NCBI RefSeq assembly: GCF_937988725.1
Contig: NZ_CALKHS010000008.1
Coordinates: forward strand, 1 to 64,000
Length of the DNA stretch: 64,000 bases
Source: an uncultured Castellaniella sp.
GTDB taxonomy: Bacteria > Pseudomonadota > Gammaproteobacteria > Burkholderiales > Burkholderiaceae_B
Direction of reading: 5' to 3'
Positions within the stretch are counted from its first letter, which is position 1; every line of letters starts with the position of its first letter. The notes under the pieces are model-generated. The model was not told the DNA's origin, ran no database searches, and was given only the letters and a program-made list of their open reading frames with translations. Positions 53,267-62,839 of the stretch are shown here, piece by piece. A program made the position numbers and the translations under genes.

Positions 53267-54409
53267 TCATCCCGACGAGCGGGGCTGGTGCGCCCCGATG
53301 CTCATCAGCAGGCCGCAGGCCACGCCCAGCGTCATCAGGGCGGTGCCGCCGTAGCTCATGAAGGGCAGCGGCACCCCGACCACCGGCAGCACGCCCGTCA
53401 CCATGCCGATATTCACGAAGACGTAGACGAACATCATCATGGACATGGCGCCGCCCAGCAGGCGTCCGAACTGGGTCGGCGCCCTGACCGTGATCGTCAG
53501 GCCGCGCAACACCATCAGGGCATACAGGAGCAGCAGGGTCACGCCGCCATAAAGCCCGAATTCCTCGGCGAACACGGCGAAAATGAAGTCCGTGGTGCGC
53601 TCGGGGATGAAATCCAGGTGCGTCTGCGTACCCTGCATGTAACCCTTGCCGTAGACGCCGCCCGACCCCACGGCGATCATGGACTGGATCGTGTGGAAGC
53701 CTTTGCCCAGCGGATCGGAGCCTGGATTCAGCAGGACGCAGACCCGGTATTTCTGATAATCGTGCAGGACTACCCAGTCCACGTCCGGCTGGCAGATCTG
53801 GTCTTCGTAGGCCACCAGCGTGCCCAGGCCTAGCGCCGCTACCAGCGCCACGGGCACCAGCAGCTTGAAGGACAGGCCCGCGAAATAGATCACGCAAAAG
53901 CCGGAGGCCAGCACCAGCAGCGCCGTGCCCAGGTCGGGCTGCTCGATGATCAGCGCGGCGGGCACCAGCAGCAGCACCCCGGCCACCAGGAAGTCCAGCA
54001 CCCTGAAACGCCCTGCGGACTGCCGCTGGAAATACCAGGCCAGCATCAGCGGCACGGCGATCTTCATCATCTCCGAAGGCTGGACGCGGCCGAAGCCCAG
54101 TTCCAGCCAGCGCGTCGCCCCTTTGCTGGTCACGCCGAACAGCATCACCGCCACCAGCAGCGCCACGCCCGCGACATACAGGAAGGGCGCCGTGCGCATG
54201 ATGAAGGTCGGGCGCATCAGCGCCACCACCCACATGGCGGCGAAGGCGATCAGGAAATTGCGCAGCTGATCCGCGAAGCGCCAGTCGGTGTTGCCCACGG
54301 CCGAGTGCATGGTCGCCATGCCGACCAGCGCCATGAGCACCAGAAGGATCAGCAAGGGCCAGTCCAGGACCGACAGCATGCGGCGCGCGGCCTGCACGAT
54401 GAGCTTCAT
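53267..54409 (-). CDS. rodA: Rod-shape-determining glycosyltransferase RodA
   Basis: This 380-aa SEDS protein polymerises peptidoglycan in the elongasome together with PBP2. About ten membrane helices are visible, with the SEDS motifs FGRVQPSEMMKIAVPL, RVCVLLNPGSDPLGKGFH, FAEEFGLYGG and LPFMSYGGTALM. It is last in the mreB-mreC-mreD-mrdA-rodA operon and overlaps mrdA by 4 bases. Confidence 0.96.
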   Translation of the reverse strand: MKLIVQAARRMLSVLDWPLLILLVLMALVGMATMHSAVGNTDWRFADQLRNFLIAFAAMWVVALMRPTFIMRTAPFLYVAGVALLVAVMLFGVTSKGATRWLELGFGRVQPSEMMKIAVPLMLAWYFQRQSAGRFRVLDFLVAGVLLLVPAALIIEQPDLGTALLVLASGFCVIYFAGLSFKLLVPVALVAALGLGTLVAYEDQICQPDVDWVVLHDYQKYRVCVLLNPGSDPLGKGFHTIQSMIAVGSGGVYGKGYMQGTQTHLDFIPERTTDFIFAVFAEEFGLYGGVTLLLLYALMVLRGLTITVRAPTQFGRLLGGAMSMMMFVYVFVNIGMVTGVLPVVGVPLPFMSYGGTALMTLGVACGLLMSIGAHQPRSSG

Positions 54410-56442
54410 GGCGTGTCCTCCTGCGCCCCGTCTTCGGGGGGAGTGGCGGCATCCGGCAAGGGAGCGGGTTCGGGCGCTTCATCGTCTTCGGGAGCGGGCG
54501 ACGCGTCCGGCGCGCCCTGGCCCGGACGCGCGACCGCATCGTTCGCCTGGCGAGCGGCCTGCTCCGCCTGCAGCTGCTGCCGGCGCGCGGCCACCCGGGC
54601 CGGATCCAGCCAGTAGTCGAAGACGGAACGGGCGATCGGCGCCGCGACCGAGGCGCCCCAGCCGCCGTTCTCGACGATCAGGGCCACGGCGATCTGCGGG
54701 TCGTCCACCGGCGCATAGGCCATGAACAGGGCGTGGTCGCGCAGGCGCTCATCCACCGCATGGGCCTTGTATTTCGCGCCCCGCAGGCTGTAGACCTGGG
54801 CGGTGCCGGTCTTGCCCGCGGCCTGGTAGGCGGCCCCCTGGAAGGCCCGCCGCGCGGTGCCCTTGTTGATGACGTCGACCATGGCGTCGCGGACGGCCTT
54901 CAGATTGGCAGGCTTGAGCGGAATCGTGTATTGCGGCGCCAGCACCGGATACGTGAACCGGCCGGTCTGGGGATCGATGATGCGGCGCACCAGGTGAGGC
55001 TTCATGTAGACCCCGTCATTGGCCAGGACCGACGTGGCCTGCGCCAGCTGCAGCAGGGTGAAGGCGTTGTAGCCCTGGCCCACCGTCACGGAAACCGTTT
55101 CACCTTGATACCAATGCTGCTGCGCCGGTTTCTTGTAAGTCTTGCGCTTCCATTCCCGCGAAGGCAGCACGCCGCGCCGTTCGCCGTCCAGATCGATGCC
55201 GGTGATCTGGCCGAAACCGAACTGCTTGCTGAAATCGTGCAGGGCATCGACGTCCATCATGGCGCCCAGCGAAAAGAAGTAGGTGTCCGAGGACACGACG
55301 ATCGCCTTGTGCAGATTGGTCGGCCCGTACACGGCTCCGCCCGCATTGCGGAATTTCTGGCCGGCCAGCTCGAAGTACCCCGGGTCCGGCACCAGGTCCT
55401 GGGCGCCGCGCAAGCCCATTTCCAGCGCCGCCAGGGCGACGAAGGGCTTGTACGTCGAACCGATCGGATAGGTGCCGTACAAGGGCCGGTTGATCAGGGG
55501 ATGATCCGGCGATTCATTGAGCTTGCGCCAGTTCTCGACGTCGATGCCGTCGACGAACAGGTTCGGATCGAACGACGGCGAGGACACGAAGGCCAGGACC
55601 TCGCCGGTATGCGGCGCAATGGCCACCAGCGCCCCGCGCCGGCCGTCGAACTGGGCTTCGGCAAGTTTCTGCAGGCCGACATCCAGGGACAATTCCAGGT
55701 TCGAGCCCGGGATCGGGTCGGTGCGGCTCAGTTCGCGCACGGGCCGGCCGGTCGCCGTGACTTCCAGTTCCTCGACCCCGGTGCGGCCATGCAGCACTTT
55801 CTCCCAGGTCTTTTCGATGCCTTTCTTGCCCATCACCAGGGTGCCCCGGTAATTGCCTTCCTGGCCGGTGTCTTCCAGATGCTGCTCGTCCGCTTCCGAT
55901 ATCCGGCCCACGAAACCCAGCACATGGGCCGCGGATTCCTGCAGGGGGTAGGATCGCACCCAGCGGGCCTGCAGGCTGACGCCCGGGAATTCGAAGGCAT
56001 GCACGGCGAACCAGGACGCCTCGATGTCGTTCAGGTTGTTGCGCAGCAGCACCGGCGCGTAGCGGCCGCTCTGCTGGTAGAGCCGCAGGAATTTGCGCTG
56101 ATCGCTCTCGCTGATGTAGATGAGTTCCCGCAGCCGGTCCAGCAGGTCTTCGACCTTTCCCTGGACCTGCGCCCGCGTCACCAGCAGCGTGTAATCCCGC
56201 TGGTTGGTCGCCATGGTTTCGCCATTGCGATCCGTGATCTGGCCGCGCCGGGGCGGCACCGGCACGATGGTGATGCGGTTCTGATCGGCGCGCGCCGCCA
56301 GATTGTCGTAACGCACGACCTGCAGGTACCACAAGCGGCCGACCAGCAGCAGCAGGCACACCGTGGCGAACACGCCCGCCACCCAGGCGCGCAGCAGCAC
56401 CGTCTGACGCTGGTGCAGGCCGGTCTTGCGAAACTCAAACAT
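54406..56442 (-). CDS. mrdA: Penicillin-binding protein 2
   Basis: This 678-aa class B transpeptidase crosslinks murein during elongation. One N-terminal helix (about 17-38) is followed by a pedestal domain and a transpeptidase domain with SxxK at Ser329 (GSTYKPF), the SSD motif at SSDTYFF, and KTGTAQV. The C-terminal tail of about 65 residues is acidic and Ala/Pro-rich, longer than in E. coli PBP2. It overlaps rodA. Confidence 0.96.
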   Translation of the reverse strand: MFEFRKTGLHQRQTVLLRAWVAGVFATVCLLLLVGRLWYLQVVRYDNLAARADQNRITIVPVPPRRGQITDRNGETMATNQRDYTLLVTRAQVQGKVEDLLDRLRELIYISESDQRKFLRLYQQSGRYAPVLLRNNLNDIEASWFAVHAFEFPGVSLQARWVRSYPLQESAAHVLGFVGRISEADEQHLEDTGQEGNYRGTLVMGKKGIEKTWEKVLHGRTGVEELEVTATGRPVRELSRTDPIPGSNLELSLDVGLQKLAEAQFDGRRGALVAIAPHTGEVLAFVSSPSFDPNLFVDGIDVENWRKLNESPDHPLINRPLYGTYPIGSTYKPFVALAALEMGLRGAQDLVPDPGYFELAGQKFRNAGGAVYGPTNLHKAIVVSSDTYFFSLGAMMDVDALHDFSKQFGFGQITGIDLDGERRGVLPSREWKRKTYKKPAQQHWYQGETVSVTVGQGYNAFTLLQLAQATSVLANDGVYMKPHLVRRIIDPQTGRFTYPVLAPQYTIPLKPANLKAVRDAMVDVINKGTARRAFQGAAYQAAGKTGTAQVYSLRGAKYKAHAVDERLRDHALFMAYAPVDDPQIAVALIVENGGWGASVAAPIARSVFDYWLDPARVAARRQQLQAEQAARQANDAVARPGQGAPDASPAPEDDEAPEPAPLPDAATPPEDGAQEDTP

Positions 56443-56451
56443 ACCGCGCCG

Positions 56452-56973
56452 TCATACCGCGCCGACGTCGTCGCCATCCAGCCGGCGCTGAGGCAGCAAC
56501 AGCAGCACGTCCGCCAGGGGCAGCAGCGCGCCGGTGATCAGCGCCGCCCATAGCCAGTCCCAACCCACCCATTCGCCGTTGAGCCAGGCCCCCAGCAGCC
56601 GCGGCACCAGGGCCGCCAGCACGAAAACAGGCAGCACGTGCAGCGTCTGGACCCAGACATTGAAATGCTGCAGGCGCCGGTGCAGGCGCAGCACCCCGTA
56701 GGCGCACAGCACGTAATTCAAGGCATGCAGGCCCAGCAGGCCGGAATCATGCACGTCCATCAGCAGGCCCAGGACAAAGGCCGTCAGCAAGCCGACGCGC
56801 CCCGGTTCGTGCAGGCACCAGAATGCCAGCACCAGCACCAGCAGGTCGGGCACCGGCTGCCACAGGCGCCAGGGCAGCAGGGACGCCAGCCAGACCAGCA
56901 GCAAGGTTCCCCACACCAGCACGGCCGATGAGGGCCGGTGGAAGGGCGCGGCATCCACCGGCTGCAGGGACAT
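56452..56973 (-). CDS. mreD: Rod-shape-determining protein MreD
   Basis: This 173-aa inner-membrane protein has five to six helices and links MreC to the PBP2-RodA synthase. LWQPVPDLLVLVLAFWCLHEPGRVGL and GLLMDVHDSGLLGLHAL are typical MreD segments. ATG 56973 gives the usual length; 25 bases after mreC and 9 before mrdA. Confidence 0.93.
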   Translation of the reverse strand: MSLQPVDAAPFHRPSSAVLVWGTLLLVWLASLLPWRLWQPVPDLLVLVLAFWCLHEPGRVGLLTAFVLGLLMDVHDSGLLGLHALNYVLCAYGVLRLHRRLQHFNVWVQTLHVLPVFVLAALVPRLLGAWLNGEWVGWDWLWAALITGALLPLADVLLLLPQRRLDGDDVGAV

Positions 56974-56998
56974 CAGCGAGGAGCCCCCCGCCGGCCGT

Positions 56999-57883
56999 TT
57001 ACTGGTCACCAAGGGCACGTTCGATCTCCTCGGATTTGGGCTCTTTCGACACATCGACGCGCAGCACCAGGAAATGGCGATAGCGTTCGGGATGCGACAG
57101 GGGTTCGGCAACCGCCACGGCGAAGCCGGTTCCCGGGTCGCGGTCCACCTTGTCCACCCGGCCCACGGACAGTCCCGCCGGGAACAGGCCGCCGATGCCG
57201 CTGGTCACCAGCGTATCGCCCGCCTGCACGTCCATGTTGGCGGTCAGGTAGCGGACTTCCAGCTTGCCGACTTCGTCGCTGCCGAAGGCGATCAGGCGCA
57301 GGCCGTTGCGCAGCACCTGGACCGGGATGGACACCTGGTCATCGATCAGCAGGGCGGCTTCGGACGTGAACGGCGTGACGTGGATGATCTGACCCACGAC
57401 CCCGCCCTCGTCGATGACCGGCATGCCGGGCGCGATGCCCGCGTCGGAGCCCTTGTTGAAGATCAGCCGATGGCTGAAGGCGTTGGGCGGCACGTAGAAG
57501 ACTTCGACGGCCACCGACTGCTGGGAAATGGACTCGGACACGTTCAGCAGGCGGCGCAATTGCTCGTTTTCGGTCGTCAGCTGGGCCGCATGCGTGACCA
57601 ATTGCGCCATCTCGATCTGCTGCCGGCGCAAGGCGTCCTGCTCCTCGCGAGCCAGCGCGGCCGCGTGCGACCAGCTGTTCACGTATTCCATGGCCTCGCG
57701 CGGCGCCAGCACCACCCGTTGGAACGGATAGATGGCCGTCGACAGGGCCTGGCGCACCGGATTCAGGACCGGCCAGTGCGCATCGGTCACGATCAGCGCC
57801 AGGCAGGCGGCCAGCAGCAGGACCAGGCGGACTTCGATGCTGGGCCCTCGTTTGAAGAGCCTGAGCGTCCCGGGTTCACGCAT
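56999..57883 (-). CDS. mreC: Rod-shape-determining protein MreC
   Basis: This 294-aa bitopic protein has an N-terminal helix (about 18-38), a coiled coil (about 70-110) and a periplasmic beta-barrel pair (GMPVIDEGGVVGQI, and LVTSGIGGLFPAGLSVGRV). It activates PBP2-RodA. ATG 57883 begins the conserved basic segment, and the frame upstream overlaps mreB. Confidence 0.95.
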   Translation of the reverse strand: MREPGTLRLFKRGPSIEVRLVLLLAACLALIVTDAHWPVLNPVRQALSTAIYPFQRVVLAPREAMEYVNSWSHAAALAREEQDALRRQQIEMAQLVTHAAQLTTENEQLRRLLNVSESISQQSVAVEVFYVPPNAFSHRLIFNKGSDAGIAPGMPVIDEGGVVGQIIHVTPFTSEAALLIDDQVSIPVQVLRNGLRLIAFGSDEVGKLEVRYLTANMDVQAGDTLVTSGIGGLFPAGLSVGRVDKVDRDPGTGFAVAVAEPLSHPERYRHFLVLRVDVSKEPKSEEIERALGDQ

Positions 57884-57909
57884 GACGAAACAGAGCGCGG
57901 AGCGCCCGG

Positions 57910-58953
57910 TCAATCGTAAATGAAGACCCCGCCCAGACGCTCGAGATGTTCGAGTGCTTCGCCGCAGCCCCGCACGACGCACGTCAGCGGGTCCTCGGCG
58001 ACGACCACGGGCAGGCCGGTTTCTTCCTGGAGCAGGCGGTCCAGATCATGCAGCAGCGCCCCGCCCCCGGTCAGGGCGATGCCCTTGTCGGTGATGTCCG
58101 CGCCCAGTTCGGGTGGCGTCTGTTCCAGGGCGGTCTTCACGGCCGAGACGATCTGATTCAGCGGATCCGTCAGGGATTCGAGGATTTCGTTCGAGGACAC
58201 CGTGAAGCTGCGCGGCACGCCTTCGGACAGATTGCGACCCTTGACTTCGATCTCGCGGATCTCGGACCCGGGGAACGCCGAGCCGATTTCCTTCTTGATC
58301 AGTTCGGCGGTGGGCTCGCCGATCAGCATGCCGTAGTTGCGGCGGATGTAATTGATGATGGCTTCGTCGAACTTGTCGCCGCCGACGCGCACGGAGCCTT
58401 TATAGACCATGCCGCCCAGGGAGATCACGGCGACTTCGGTGGTGCCGCCGCCGATGTCCACGACCATGGAGCCGCTGGCGTCGGACACGGCCAGCCCGGC
58501 GCCGATGGCGGCGGCCATGGGTTCCTCGATCAGGTAGACCTGGCTGGCGCCCGCGCCCAATGCGGATTCGCGGATGGCGCGGCGTTCGACCTGGGTGGAG
58601 CCGCAGGGCACGCAGACGATGATGCGCGGGCTGGGGGCCAGCATGCTGCGCGGATGCACCATGCGGATGAATTGCTTGAGCATCTGCTCGGTCACGGTGA
58701 AGTCGGCGATCACGCCGTCTTTCATCGGGCGGATGGCTTCGATGTTGCCGGGCACCCGGCCCAGCATCTGCTTGGCTTCGTGGCCGACGGCCTGGATGAT
58801 CTTCTTGCCGTTGGGGCCGCCGTCGTGGCGGATGGCGACGACCGAGGGTTCGTCGAGCACGATGCCCTTGCTGCGGACATAGATCAGCGTATTGGCCGTG
58901 CCGAGGTCAATCGCCATATCGCTGGAAAAATAGCTGCGTAGGAATCCGAACAT
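57910..58953 (-). CDS. mreB: Rod-shape-determining actin homologue MreB
   Basis: This 347-aa actin-fold ATPase forms membrane-bound filaments that guide lateral wall growth. MFGFLRSYFSSDMAIDLGTANTL includes the amphipathic N-terminus and first phosphate loop; VVDIGGGTTEVAVISLG is the second. It is first in the rod operon and divergent from gatC, with a 254-base gap. Its 5' end was fixed at ATG 58953, because the longer frame adds unrelated sequence. Confidence 0.97.
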   Translation of the reverse strand: MFGFLRSYFSSDMAIDLGTANTLIYVRSKGIVLDEPSVVAIRHDGGPNGKKIIQAVGHEAKQMLGRVPGNIEAIRPMKDGVIADFTVTEQMLKQFIRMVHPRSMLAPSPRIIVCVPCGSTQVERRAIRESALGAGASQVYLIEEPMAAAIGAGLAVSDASGSMVVDIGGGTTEVAVISLGGMVYKGSVRVGGDKFDEAIINYIRRNYGMLIGEPTAELIKKEIGSAFPGSEIREIEVKGRNLSEGVPRSFTVSSNEILESLTDPLNQIVSAVKTALEQTPPELGADITDKGIALTGGGALLHDLDRLLQEETGLPVVVAEDPLTCVVRGCGEALEHLERLGGVFIYD

Positions 58954-59077
58954 GGGCGCACTAATATAAAGAAGATGGAATGGGATTTGCGCACGTAGGG
59001 CCCGATGTCGCCGACGATCTAACGCCAACGCAGCAGGCACAGGCCAGGCAAGCCGCATGGAATCGGTAATGATAACT

Positions 59078-59083
59078 TATAAT
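59078..59083 (+). promoter_or_regulatory. Consensus -10 box upstream of gatCAB
   Basis: A perfect TATAAT (59078-59083) lies 124 bases before gatC in an AT-richer stretch, but no convincing -35 box is found at 16-18 bases. Downstream between it and gatC is a 16-bp perfect palindrome (59114-59129). Confidence 0.4.
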
Positions 59084-59207
59084 CCCCCGTGGACATGCCT
59101 GAAATAACGGGGAAAGTTTTGCAAAACTTCCGCTTTTGGCATTCCCGGACACATCCGCACACACTCATTCGGCCGTCCCCTGGCGGCGGCCTCTCCGGCA
59201 AGACGAC

Positions 59208-59516
59208 ATGGCACTGACCGAACAGGACATATCCCGGCTCGCACGGCTTTCGGGCCTGCGTCTGGATTCCAATGACCAATCCCGCGCCCACCAGGAATTG
59301 AACCGCATCCTGGGCCTGATCGAAGAACTGCAGGCGGTGGACACGACAGGTATCGAACCCATGGCCCACCCCCTGGCGGCCCACCAGCCCATCGCGCTGC
59401 GGCTGCGCGACGACGCGGCCGATCCGGCCCAGTCGGCCGAGCAGCGCGACGCCTGCCTGCAGAACGCCCCGGCGGCCCATCAGGGCCTGTTCCTCGTGCC
59501 CACCGTCATCGAATAA
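59208..59516 (+). CDS. gatC: Aspartyl/glutamyl-tRNA amidotransferase subunit C
   Basis: This 102-aa small subunit wraps around GatA and GatB in the transamidase that converts Glu-tRNA(Gln) or Asp-tRNA(Asn) to the amidated forms. MALTEQDISRLARLSGL and HQELNRILGLIEELQAVDT are typical. First gene of gatCAB. Confidence 0.95.
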   Translation: MALTEQDISRLARLSGLRLDSNDQSRAHQELNRILGLIEELQAVDTTGIEPMAHPLAAHQPIALRLRDDAADPAQSAEQRDACLQNAPAAHQGLFLVPTVIE

Positions 59517-59520
59517 GGCC

Positions 59521-61044
59521 ATGACCCAGCTTTCCGAATTCCACAGCATCCCGGCGCTGGGCGAAGCCCTGCGCGCCCGGCGCGTCAGCGCCGCCGAACT
59601 GGCCGCGGACGCCCTGCGCGCCGCCCGCGCGCACTCCGACGCCAACGTCTTCCTGCACATCGACGACGAGCTGACCCTGGCCCAGGCCCGCGAAGCCGAC
59701 CAGGCGCTGGCCGACGGCCGGGCGGGCCCGCTGACCGGCATCCCCATCGCCCACAAGGACCTGTTCGTGACGCGCGGCTGGCGCACCACCGCCGCCAGTC
59801 GCATGCTGGCCGATTACGTCAGCCCCTTCGACGCCACGGTCGTGGACCGCCTGCGCCAGGCCGGCGCCGTGTCCCTGGGCAAGCTCAGCTGCGATGAATT
59901 CGCCATGGGCTCGGCCAACGAGAATTCCGCCTTCGGCCCCGTGCGCAACCCCTGGGACGCCGAGCGCATCCCGGGCGGCTCCTCGGGCGGCTCCGCCGCC
60001 GCCGTGGCCTCCGGCCTGGTGCTGGGCGCCACCGGCACCGACACGGGCGGCTCGGTGCGCCAGCCCGCCGCCTACTGCGGCGTCAGCGGCATCAAACCCA
60101 CCTACGGCACCGTCTCGCGCTACGGCATCATCGCCTATGCCTCCAGCCTGGACCAGGCCGGCCCCCTGGCCCGCAGCGCCCGCGACCTGGTGCCGCTGCT
60201 GGACGCCATGAGCGGCTTCGATCCCCAGGACTCCACCAGCCTGGAATCCTGCGACGGCCGGTCCAACGCCGCCGGCCGCATCCAGGCCGACTTCGACGCC
60301 GCCCAGGCCGCTTTCCAGGCGGCGGGCGATCTGCCCCTGAAGGGCCTGCGCATCGGGGTGCCGCGCGAATTCTTCAACGAAGGCCTGGCCGCCGACGTGG
60401 GCGCCGCCATCGAATCGGCGCTGAAGGTCTTTGAATCGCTGGGCGCCTCCCGCGTGGACGTCTCCCTGCCCCGCACCCGCCTGTCGATCCCGGCGTACTA
60501 CGTCATCGCCCCCGCCGAAGCGTCCAGCAACTTGTCGCGCTACGACGGGGTGCGCTACGGCCACCGGGCGGCCCAGTACACCGACCTGGCCGACATGACC
60601 AGCCGCTCGCGCTCGGAAGGCTTCGGCGAAGAAGTGCGCCGCCGCATCCTGGTGGGCACCTACGTGCTGTCGCACGGCTACTACGACGCCTACTATCTGC
60701 AGGCCCAGCGCGTGCGGCGCATGATCGTCGACGACTTCCAGCAGGCCCTGTCGCGGGACTGCGACGTCATCATGGGCCCGGTCACGCCCAGCACGGCCCG
60801 GCGCATCGGCGACAACCGCCAGGACCCCATCGCCGACTGGCTGGGCGACATCTACACCCTGGGCGTCAGCCTGGCCGGCCTGCCCGGCATGTCCATCCCC
60901 TGCGGTTTCGGCGGGGATTCGGGCAAGCTGCCCATCGGCCTGCAGATCGTCGGCCGCTATTTCGACGAAGGCCGCCTGCTGGCCCTGGCCGACCGCTACC
61001 AGCAGGCCACCGACTGGCACCAACGCACACCGGAACACGCATAA
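59521..61044 (+). CDS. gatA: Glutamyl-tRNA amidotransferase subunit A
   Basis: This 507-aa amidase subunit releases ammonia from glutamine. The Ser-cisSer-Lys triad is seen in PIAHKDLFVT (Lys) and GGSSGGSAAAVA with TGGSVRQPAAYCG. It lies 4 bases after gatC and shares one base with gatB. A gatCAB operon beside a gltX gene suggests the tRNA-dependent route to Gln and/or Asn. Confidence 0.97.
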   Translation: MTQLSEFHSIPALGEALRARRVSAAELAADALRAARAHSDANVFLHIDDELTLAQAREADQALADGRAGPLTGIPIAHKDLFVTRGWRTTAASRMLADYVSPFDATVVDRLRQAGAVSLGKLSCDEFAMGSANENSAFGPVRNPWDAERIPGGSSGGSAAAVASGLVLGATGTDTGGSVRQPAAYCGVSGIKPTYGTVSRYGIIAYASSLDQAGPLARSARDLVPLLDAMSGFDPQDSTSLESCDGRSNAAGRIQADFDAAQAAFQAAGDLPLKGLRIGVPREFFNEGLAADVGAAIESALKVFESLGASRVDVSLPRTRLSIPAYYVIAPAEASSNLSRYDGVRYGHRAAQYTDLADMTSRSRSEGFGEEVRRRILVGTYVLSHGYYDAYYLQAQRVRRMIVDDFQQALSRDCDVIMGPVTPSTARRIGDNRQDPIADWLGDIYTLGVSLAGLPGMSIPCGFGGDSGKLPIGLQIVGRYFDEGRLLALADRYQQATDWHQRTPEHA

Positions 61045-62501
61045 TGGATTGGGAAATCGTCATCGGGCTGGAAACCCACGCCCAGCTGTCCACGCAGTCG
61101 AAGATCTTTTCGCGCAGCAGCACGCGTTTCGGCGCCGAGCCCAACACGCAGGCCAACGCCGTGGACATGGCCCTGCCGGGTTCGCTGCCGGCCATGAACC
61201 GGGGCGCGGTGGAACGCGCCATCCAGTTCGGCCTGGCGATCGGCGCCCAGGTGGCGCACCGGTCCGTGTTCGCGCGTAAGAACTATTTCTACCCCGACCT
61301 GCCGAAGAACTACCAGATCAGCCAGTTCGAACTGCCCATCGTGGTCGGCGGCCGGCTGTCGTTCTTCGTGGGCGAACAGGAACACACGATCAACCTGACG
61401 CGCGCCCACCTGGAAGAAGACGCGGGCAAGTCCCTGCACGAACACTTCACCGGGCCGCACGGCGAATCGTCCAGCGGCATCGACCTGAACCGCGCCGGCA
61501 CGCCGCTGCTGGAAATCGTGACCGAACCGGAAATGCGCTCGGCCGCCGAGGCCGTGGCCTACGCCCGCACCCTGCACGGCCTGGTGGTCTGGCTGGGCAT
61601 CTGCGACGGCAACATGCAGGAAGGCTCTTTCCGCTGCGACGCCAACGTGTCGGTGCGCCCGCGCGGCCAGACTGCCTTCGGCACGCGCTGCGAAATCAAG
61701 AACCTGAATTCCTTCCGCTTCCTGGAACGCGCCATCCAGTACGAAGTCCGCCGCCAGATCGAGCTGATCGAGGACGGCGGCAAGGTGGTGCAGGAAACCC
61801 GCCTGTACGACGCGGACCGCGATGAAACCCGCAGCATGCGCACGAAGGAAGATTCCGACGACTACCGCTATTTCCCCGATCCCGATCTGCCGCCGCTGAT
61901 CGTGTCGCCGGAATGGATCGAGCAGGTGCGCGCCACGCTGCCGGAACTGCCGGCGGCCAAGCGCGCCCGCTTCGAATCGGACATGGGCCTGACGGCCTAC
62001 GATGCCGCGCAGCTGACGCTGCACCGCGCCGTGGCGGACTATTTCGAATCGACCGCCGCGGCCCTGCCCGCCGGGCAGGCGAAGCAGGCGGCCAACTGGA
62101 TCCTGGGCGAACTGTCGGCGTCGCTGAATCGCGACGGCCTGGAAATCGCGCAGTCTCCGGTTTCTCCCGCGCAACTGGCGGCGCTGATCACCCGCATCCA
62201 GGACGGGACGATTTCGACGAAGATCGCCCGCGACGTGTTCGCGGCGATGTGGACGGGCGAATCGGGCGGCGACGCGGACGCGATCATCGAATCGAAGGGC
62301 CTGCGCCAGATCAGCGACACGGGGGCGATCGAAGCGATGATCGACCAGGTGCTGGCGGCCAATCCCGCGATCGTGGAGGAATACCACGCGGGCAAGCAGA
62401 AGGCGTTCAATTCGCTGGTGGGCCAGGTGATGAAGGCGGCCAAGGGGAAGGCGAATCCGCAGCAGGTGAACACGGTTCTGAAGCAGCGGCTGGACGCGTA
62501 G
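61044..62501 (+). CDS. gatB: Aspartyl/glutamyl-tRNA amidotransferase subunit B
   Basis: This 485-aa kinase-like subunit activates the misacylated tRNA. GLETHAQLSTQSKIFS at the N-terminus, YFYPDLPKNYQISQFELPI, and the DYRYFPDPDLPP block are hallmarks. The C-terminal YqeY-like helical tail ends with NPQQVNTVLKQRL. It begins one base before the end of the gatA stop. Confidence 0.97.
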   Translation: MDWEIVIGLETHAQLSTQSKIFSRSSTRFGAEPNTQANAVDMALPGSLPAMNRGAVERAIQFGLAIGAQVAHRSVFARKNYFYPDLPKNYQISQFELPIVVGGRLSFFVGEQEHTINLTRAHLEEDAGKSLHEHFTGPHGESSSGIDLNRAGTPLLEIVTEPEMRSAAEAVAYARTLHGLVVWLGICDGNMQEGSFRCDANVSVRPRGQTAFGTRCEIKNLNSFRFLERAIQYEVRRQIELIEDGGKVVQETRLYDADRDETRSMRTKEDSDDYRYFPDPDLPPLIVSPEWIEQVRATLPELPAAKRARFESDMGLTAYDAAQLTLHRAVADYFESTAAALPAGQAKQAANWILGELSASLNRDGLEIAQSPVSPAQLAALITRIQDGTISTKIARDVFAAMWTGESGGDADAIIESKGLRQISDTGAIEAMIDQVLAANPAIVEEYHAGKQKAFNSLVGQVMKAAKGKANPQQVNTVLKQRLDA

Positions 62502-62839
62502 TTTTCTGATCTACGCCCGGCTCATCACCACTGCTGGGGGTTGTGTAAACCTCGGCCGGTGCGCATGCAGATCTGTGAGGCTGGGCGGCGCCTTGTCTTC
62601 CGGGCGCTGTTGGAGGCCGTCGGTCATTTCATGGGAATCGGGGAGGCAAGCGAGCCACCGTTCAAGCGGGACGCTTGTGATTCGTCCAGTGGACGAATCA
62701 CCCCGCGCGTTTGGCGAGCGCCCCGATTTCCGTGAAATGACCGAGCAGTCCCGGCGCAGCCGGGACCGGCCGACCGGCGCCCGGAAGACAAGGCGCCGCC
62801 CGGTCGGCTCAAGAACTCAAATCAGGCGACAGCAAGCCT
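62502..62839. other. Gene-free convergent gap with large inverted repeat
   Basis: These 338 bases between gatB and pyrE, which converge here, contain no credible gene. They hold the long inverted repeat described separately (62583-62801) and a small hairpin GTCCCGGC-GCA-GCCGGGAC (62748-62766). Next to the pyrE stop is TTGAGTTCTTGAG (minus strand), a sequence resembling one after the OmpA-like gene. No T-rich terminator is seen. Confidence 0.8.
62583..62801. repeat. About 220-bp imperfect inverted repeat (cruciform-capable element)
   Basis: The outer arms match exactly over 25 bp (62583-62607 with 62777-62801). Middle arms match with two mismatches (62621-62642 with 62721-62743), and the centre is a 10-bp stem TGATTCGTCC/GGACGAATCA (62678-62687 with 62691-62700). 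Arms are slightly offset, implying small insertions. It may be a MITE-like or REP-type element, or a strong bidirectional terminator structure. Confidence 0.85.
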
